DNA of 64,000 nucleotides from Ceratodon purpureus (taxonomy: Eukaryota > Streptophyta > Bryopsida > Pseudoditrichales > Ditrichaceae), in contig CM026433.1 of assembly GCA_014871385.1 (NCBI GenBank), positions 7,897,930-7,961,929 of the forward strand, written 5' to 3'. The translations under genes and the position numbers were made by a program. The notes under the pieces are model-generated. The model was not told where the DNA came from. It searched no databases and saw nothing but the letters and a program-made list of their open reading frames with translations. This document shows, piece after piece, positions 59,325 to 64,000 of this stretch; position 1 is the stretch's first letter, and each line of letters opens with the position of its first letter.

Positions 59325-59575
59325 GCCCCTTGCCAAACCTCCAATTTTACTATCATTCCTCCACTCCACCCTCCTGATTAACCCACTTGATCATCAGCAA
59401 GTGTACATCCTGCTCCTTCCCAAAGCTTCCCAATTTTACCATCATTCCTCCACTTCACCCTCCTGAGTAACCCACTTGATTATCACCACTGTGAAGTTTG
59501 AACTGCCCCTTCCTAAAGCTCCCCACTTTTACCATCATTCCTCCACTCCACCCTCCTGATTAACTCACTTGATTA
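59325..59575 (+). repeat. Three pyrimidine-rich tandem units upstream of VTC2
   Basis: Units of about 81-94 bp start near 59325, 59406 and 59500. Each has a variant of CCTTCCCAAAGCTCCCAATT followed by ACCATCATTCCTCCACT, CACCCTCCTGA and TAACCCACTTGAT. The array lies about 2.3 kb upstream of the VTC2 start, in a CT-rich stretch that could be the promoter or the start of the transcript. Confidence 0.8.
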
Positions 59576-61598
59576 CAAGCTCTGTAAGAAGTCACTCTCT
59601 ATCACATTACCATCACTGCAAATCTCCAGTCCTGACTTGGGTTAGCAACTTTTCATATCATATATTACAAGATCCTGCTTTTTAACATGGTGTTTTGTGC
59701 AAGAAAACTGTAGCCTTTTTACTTTGGGGACGTGGTGAATGCAAGCCTGCAGCTAGGTTGTTGGAACAGGGATGGTGTTGTAGGAGAAGGTGAGGTGGGA
59801 GGTGAGGTGGTGTACCTGCGCCTTTCATGATCCATCTCATTCCTTTGGGTGAAGATTGTCCGGAACGTTCAGAGGGTGCCCACTTTTCGCTTTCGTAGAG
59901 GTGGTGGCCGGGAGTGTCGACAGTGGTTTGGTGGGGCCGTAATTCAATTAGGCTTTGTACCAGGACTGGTGCTCGGGAAATTTACGACTTGGCATTGATT
60001 GGCTTCGTGGGGGAGTTTTCCAAGAATTTGGCAGGAGTTTTTCGGTATGTGGCTCTGAGTTTATGAAGTTGATGCTGTGATGATGCCTTGCACGTTCACG
60101 AGGATGGGGTGAAGAATTCTGCTGCCGGATTTCGATCTACGTTTCGTTGTGGAGGTTAGTTCTTGTTCCTGTCGTCGATTTGTTTTTCTTCCAGTCATCA
60201 TATTCCTTTCGCATAAAGATCAGATTCCTTTTTAATATTTTTTTATGTGGTTGGTGGAATGGGATGGATTTTCGGTGTGTCAGAGGTTCTGGAGCCCTCG
60301 TGTGTCTAAATTAGGGATTATTTTTGGTATCGTTCGGGGAATTCTATTTCGAATTATTCCGTATTGTCTCACTTGACCGAAAGACTTCCTGTCGTCTAGT
60401 TCTGGTGTTGGTTTGCTTGGCAGTTGAATAAGTTAGCTTCGTTTGTGGAATCTACACGGTGAAGTGGGTGGACGGTTTGCTTCTCTGTTTCAGTGAGGTA
60501 TTTTGTGTTATTGTTTTGTGTTTTGCATTGATGTTCATACCATTGATAGTTATAAGCAAGCTTGGGATGTCATCAAGGGCATAAGCACGCTTATTGCAGA
60601 AATGATCTCCATGTTCGTAGAAAGTAAAGGAGTGTGATTATTATATTTTACGGGGCCCTTCCGAGGTCCTTTCCGTATTGACCTTTCATTATTTCCATAC
60701 AAGCTGATTTATGAGCTACGTACGAAGCTCGGTTGTTTGATGTGCTGTCAGAGGTCGACGTCTTTTCTACAGAGTCCTTGATTACGCAGTGAGGTCTGTC
60801 GACTGTAAAGAGGATATCTGTGGTCGATGTTTTCCGTAGGTCCACAAATTTATCCTGTGGTGTTGGATATGCCGACCTTTGAGCTCGATGCATAGAGTGC
60901 CCTCATCGCTGCCTACTTTTGCTTGTGCATCAAGGCGTGGGGTATAAATCTCAGCGCTTGCGCTTTTGTAGCGAACCAGTTCGACGCAACACTCCCTGAT
61001 CCTTTGGTCATTTATCAAACCACCGTGTATTTGTAGGAGGGCCAAAATCTAGGGTCGCTGGGTCACCTCCCTAGCATATACTCTTCATCTGTGGCTCTTT
61101 CGAAGTCATGAGAACTTTCTCGATGCTCAGAAAGCGAATAGAAGTTATAATTCATGTGTGTCAGTTCAGTTCGCTTTATTGAAGTTTGAATATAAGTGCT
61201 CTTTTCGTGTTTAGTGATACAGCATCTAGGAGAGGCCATATTCTGTCGACACTGAGCTCTCTTCGTTTCGTCCTTGAGCTCTCCTAGTCTCAATCAGGGT
61301 GTCTGAAGGTCGTTTGGATCCGGCTCTGTGCAGGCAGCAAGCATTACAGTTATTGGTTACCGAGTTCCGAATTGTTTGGGTTTGGTTGCTGAGAGGCTGA
61401 AGTTAACATTCTACACATACTCAACTGGGCGTTACTCGGCTTTGGATTTTCAGACGAGCATCTGGGAGTCGATGATTTTTGGAGACTAGCTAGATGTGCA
61501 GTTTCTCGTGGTCGGTGCAAACGGTTAGCAACACTGGCAACTCAAGGGAACAAGCTTGGCTCGTTAGATATCACCCCGTGTTTGCCTGAGTTGACATC
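59576..61598. other. Probable promoter and long leader of VTC2
   Basis: Contains only short ORFs. VTC2-type genes in plants have long 5' leaders, so part of this is likely transcribed; I cannot place the transcription start or a leader intron from sequence alone. Confidence 0.45.
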
Positions 61599-61972
61599 AC
61601 GGCTTTGCAAAGAATTCACCGCGTCCGTATGAGTGAAGACTTCTACCCCTCAGGAATTCCACTGTCCCACTCTCTCTCGTCTTCTCCTTCCTTGCACGGC
61701 GGCCGGGGGGCCACCCCCAGCGAAGGCGGTCGTCCCTCGGACCTCTCTGCTTTAGCCGGAGGAGGTCGTCAATCAAACTTTATCCTGTGTAGCGTTCCCT
61801 CAGAGGACGCACCAGGATCGACATTTTCCCTTATCAGAAGGAAGGGAGAAGACGAGCAAACAATCGGATATGTTGACTATCAAGAGAGTGGAGACAGTGG
61901 TTTCCATCAACCAGCAGCTGGATCAAGCCCCTGGGTGCGGTCGGGATTGCCTCGGCAACTGTTGTATTCCTG
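61599..61972 (+). promoter_or_regulatory. Upstream ORF overlapping the VTC2 start (candidate ascorbate-feedback uORF)
   Basis: A reading frame different from VTC2 runs through the leader and across the VTC2 start codon. It has an in-frame ACG at 61599 and an ATG at 61632. It encodes SPSLHGGRGATPSEGGRPSD and then LSALAGG, which looks like a constrained peptide. After splicing of the first VTC2 intron it would end at TAA 62301-62303 (about 126 aa from ACG, 115 from ATG). GGP/VTC2 mRNAs of land plants are known to carry a conserved uORF with a non-AUG start that lowers translation when ascorbate is high. The match to that peptide is from memory and not checked; the extension over the main start is unusual. 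Confidence 0.6.
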
Positions 61973-64000
61973 GTCAGTAAATTCTCACTCTGCGAAGTTA
62001 TCTGTTATCTGCTCTACCAATCTCATGATATTCCCATTTTGGAAGTGGTAGTGAATGTCTCTGATTGCAAGGTCACAACATCACACGGAGGTTTTCTTTA
62101 CCATGCCATTCATGTATACCAAGTTATTTGCTTGTGTCGACGGTGATGGGTGATTGACTGAACATGCGGAAATGGATATATTTTTCCTTTTTGATAGTGG
62201 TTTATTTTAGCAAGAAAATATTGTTGCTCTTGTGCATGATTCTCAGTCTATCATCAGAGCATAGGTGCTGATTTTGTTGAATGCATCGCTGTGTAGGAGC
62301 TAAGCTGCCGCTGTACACATTCGGTGTAAAGCGAACTTCGGGCTTCAACAAAAGGGCGCATTCTGGAAGTGACGACCACTGTGTACCTGAGGATACCGGA
62401 GACTCTGATGACTACGGGAACAGTGACTCCCAGCAAGACAATTATTTTCTCGATGAGCTGCTCCTTGCACAGGTGTTGCCTCTTTTGCAAGTTTCCAACA
62501 CAGTGATGCGAATGATGTGCTGTTTCATCCGTTTCTTTATGTGAGGCTAGCTCTTCTTTCGCATCCTCTCTCTGTTGGTAAATTTCTTATATCTGGTTAT
62601 AGCACTTCTTAACTTCTCCATTTTTCTTAACAGTGGGAGGATCGAATGGTCCGAGGACTCTTTCGTTATGACGTGACGGCTTGCGAAACTAAGGTAAAAC
62701 CCTGGACATTCTTCGAGTTAGTGAGTTAGTGCTTTACACACCAAATTGCTGATTTCGTCTTTGATTCAATTGCCCTGTATATAATGCGCACTGGATAAGA
62801 CAATGACTAGATCCTAACACTTTCTGGTCACTAGGTTTCATAGCTAAGTCAATAATATTTTAGAATTTTTGTGAGTAATTTCTGAGGAGACGGAACTATC
62901 TCAGGTCTTAGTTTAGTCATTAAGGTTCGACTGTTAGGAAATATGAAATTTAACAACTGTATAATGATGAGTCGAGGACGATTGAGCAGATTGGTATGGG
63001 CTTACAGCAAGCTGTTGTTTGAGATTTCCTGCCAAGTGCTCAATTAGTGATAGCCGAAGAGAGTAGTTTATTTAGAGAAGCAGGAAAGTGTTGGACGAAA
63101 ATAAGAATATCTTGAATCTTCTTGCAGATGCTTCCTGGGGAACATGGATTCATTGCTCAGCTGAACGAAGGTCGACACCTGCAGAAGCGTCCAACAGAGT
63201 TTCGAGTCGATCAAGTCCTCCAGACCTTTGATCCAAAAAAGTTCAATTTCACAAAAGTAGGCCAAGAGGAGGTTCTGTTTCAGTTTGGGCCTAGCGAAGA
63301 TGATATCAGTGAGTACTATGAAAAAGCTCCAGTACTAGCCAGCCCCAATGTGGTTGCAATTAACGTAAGTTCATCCCACTTAGATTTTCATGGCTTGTTT
63401 TATACTGATTTATTGTTAATTTTCCTACAATCCGTGGTGCTTTAGACTACATATGAAGTAATTTGTTCAGAAACTTGCAACGATTTAGTCGTCAATGATT
63501 ATGGTTACAGGACATCTCTATCCAACATGTTGTTTTAGACGATTATACAGGAATTATTTAAATTCTAGAGCAGTGTCAGTGTAATTTTACGTTGCTGTTT
63601 TATTGACATTAAAGGAATTTGTGCAGGTGAGTCCAATTGAATATGGACATGTCCTGCTGGTTCCTCGCGTATTGGATCGTTTGCCTCAACGAATTGACCA
63701 GGACTCATTCCTGCTGGCTTTGCACTTCGCTGCAGAGGCAAACAATCCTTACTTTCGGTTGGGCTACAACAGCCTGGGTGCATTCGCCACGATCAATCAC
63801 TTACATTTCCAGGTAGATAACTTAGTGATTTTTTTGACCCAGGGTTCTCTGTGATTCTTTATCAATAACTATAATGATGAACGGTTTTCATTTGATGATG
63901 CTAAGGCCTCTTAAAGTAAATTTTCGGTAATTTTTCGTCGAACCTTGGTGAATGGTAGAATTCACTTGATTACTTCAACAGGCTATTAAGAGTACTAAGC
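61870..64000 (+). CDS. VTC2: GDP-L-galactose phosphorylase, 5' part (runs off the window)
   Basis: Exons 61870-61972, 62297-62472, 62634-62693, 63128-63364 and 63627-63812 join in frame, giving 254 codons before the window ends; 63813-64000 is intron as far as I can see. The start ATG 61870 gives MLTIKRVETVVS, then GCGRDCLGNCCIPG and AKLPLYTF. Hallmarks of the family follow: WEDRMVRGLFRYDVTACETK, FIAQLNEGRHLQKRPTEFRV, FNFTKVGQEEVLFQF, SPIEYGHVLLVPRVLDRLPQ and the HIT-type active site HLHFQ at the end of exon 5. The enzyme converts GDP-L-galactose and phosphate to L-galactose-1-phosphate and GDP, the first committed and rate-setting step of plant ascorbate synthesis. No breaks are seen. The leader carries an overlapping uORF that probably tunes translation. 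Confidence 0.96.

Noticed and set aside
59116-59466. 116-aa Ser/His/Pro-rich ORF
   Set aside because: Low-complexity translation of the pyrimidine-rich promoter repeat.
61605-62051. Taking the ORF from 61605 as the VTC2 N-terminus
   Set aside because: The frame carrying MLTIKRVETVVS, GCGRDCLGNCC and the phase-1 splice to AKLPLY is the true one, starting at 61870; the longer frame is the overlapping uORF.
1-64000. CRISPR arrays, bacterial operons or LTR retrotransposons
   Set aside because: No regularly spaced short repeats, no ribosome-binding-site architecture, and no gag/pol motifs or paired long terminal repeats were seen.

Overview
The window is nuclear DNA of a land plant, most likely seed-free (moss-like or another bryophyte, fern or lycophyte). 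Genes are split by GT-AG introns. The host genes include a plant-type UDP-glycosyltransferase, a GDP-L-galactose phosphorylase (VTC2/GGP, ascorbate synthesis) and a DnaJ protein of the DNAJB13/RSP16 flagellar type, which fits a plant with swimming sperm. The species call is inference; nothing here fixes it.

The left 39 kb is a stack of DNA transposons. (1) 170-10036 is a 9.87-kb hAT element with an 8-bp target duplication (TCTCTAAG). It carries three genes: a BED-finger hAT transposase (minus strand, two reading-frame breaks), an active-looking protein kinase (minus) and a 793-aa RING-H2 protein (plus). Four G/C-rich arrays of a GGGGCGCGAGC motif lie at the gene boundaries, G-rich on the plus strand in the left half and on the minus strand in the right half. 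(2) Next to it is a tandem duplication of about 1.3 kb (10163-11450, and 11458 onward to 38876). Its second copy is split by (3) a PIF/Harbinger element (11875-38074, TSD TTA) with an intact DDE transposase and its Myb/SANT-like partner. (4) Inside the Harbinger element sits a 20.8-kb CACTA (En/Spm) element (17046-37886, TSD TTA) with a TnpD-type transposase gene, an RS-rich TnpA-like gene, an orphan acidic ORF and two related F-box-like genes. The insertion order is duplication, then Harbinger, then CACTA; the intact first copy of the duplication serves as an empty site.

The right 25 kb is host genic DNA: a five-exon UGT (39599-41907, minus), a Tourist-like MITE, a very AT-rich stretch of about 5 kb around the DNAJB13-like gene (46518-47828, plus), a GST-fold gene (50650-53134, minus), several foldbacks and short tandem repeats, a long tract with no recognised gene (54.5-59.3 kb), and finally the 5' part of VTC2 (from 61870, plus), which runs off the window. 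Its leader holds an overlapping upstream ORF with a possible ACG start, as expected of the ascorbate-feedback uORF of this gene family.

The strongest candidate for something undescribed is the hAT element with its kinase, RING protein and mirrored G-rich arrays. The F-box-like pair inside the CACTA element comes next. No RNA gene was recognised; tRNAs were not searched exhaustively.
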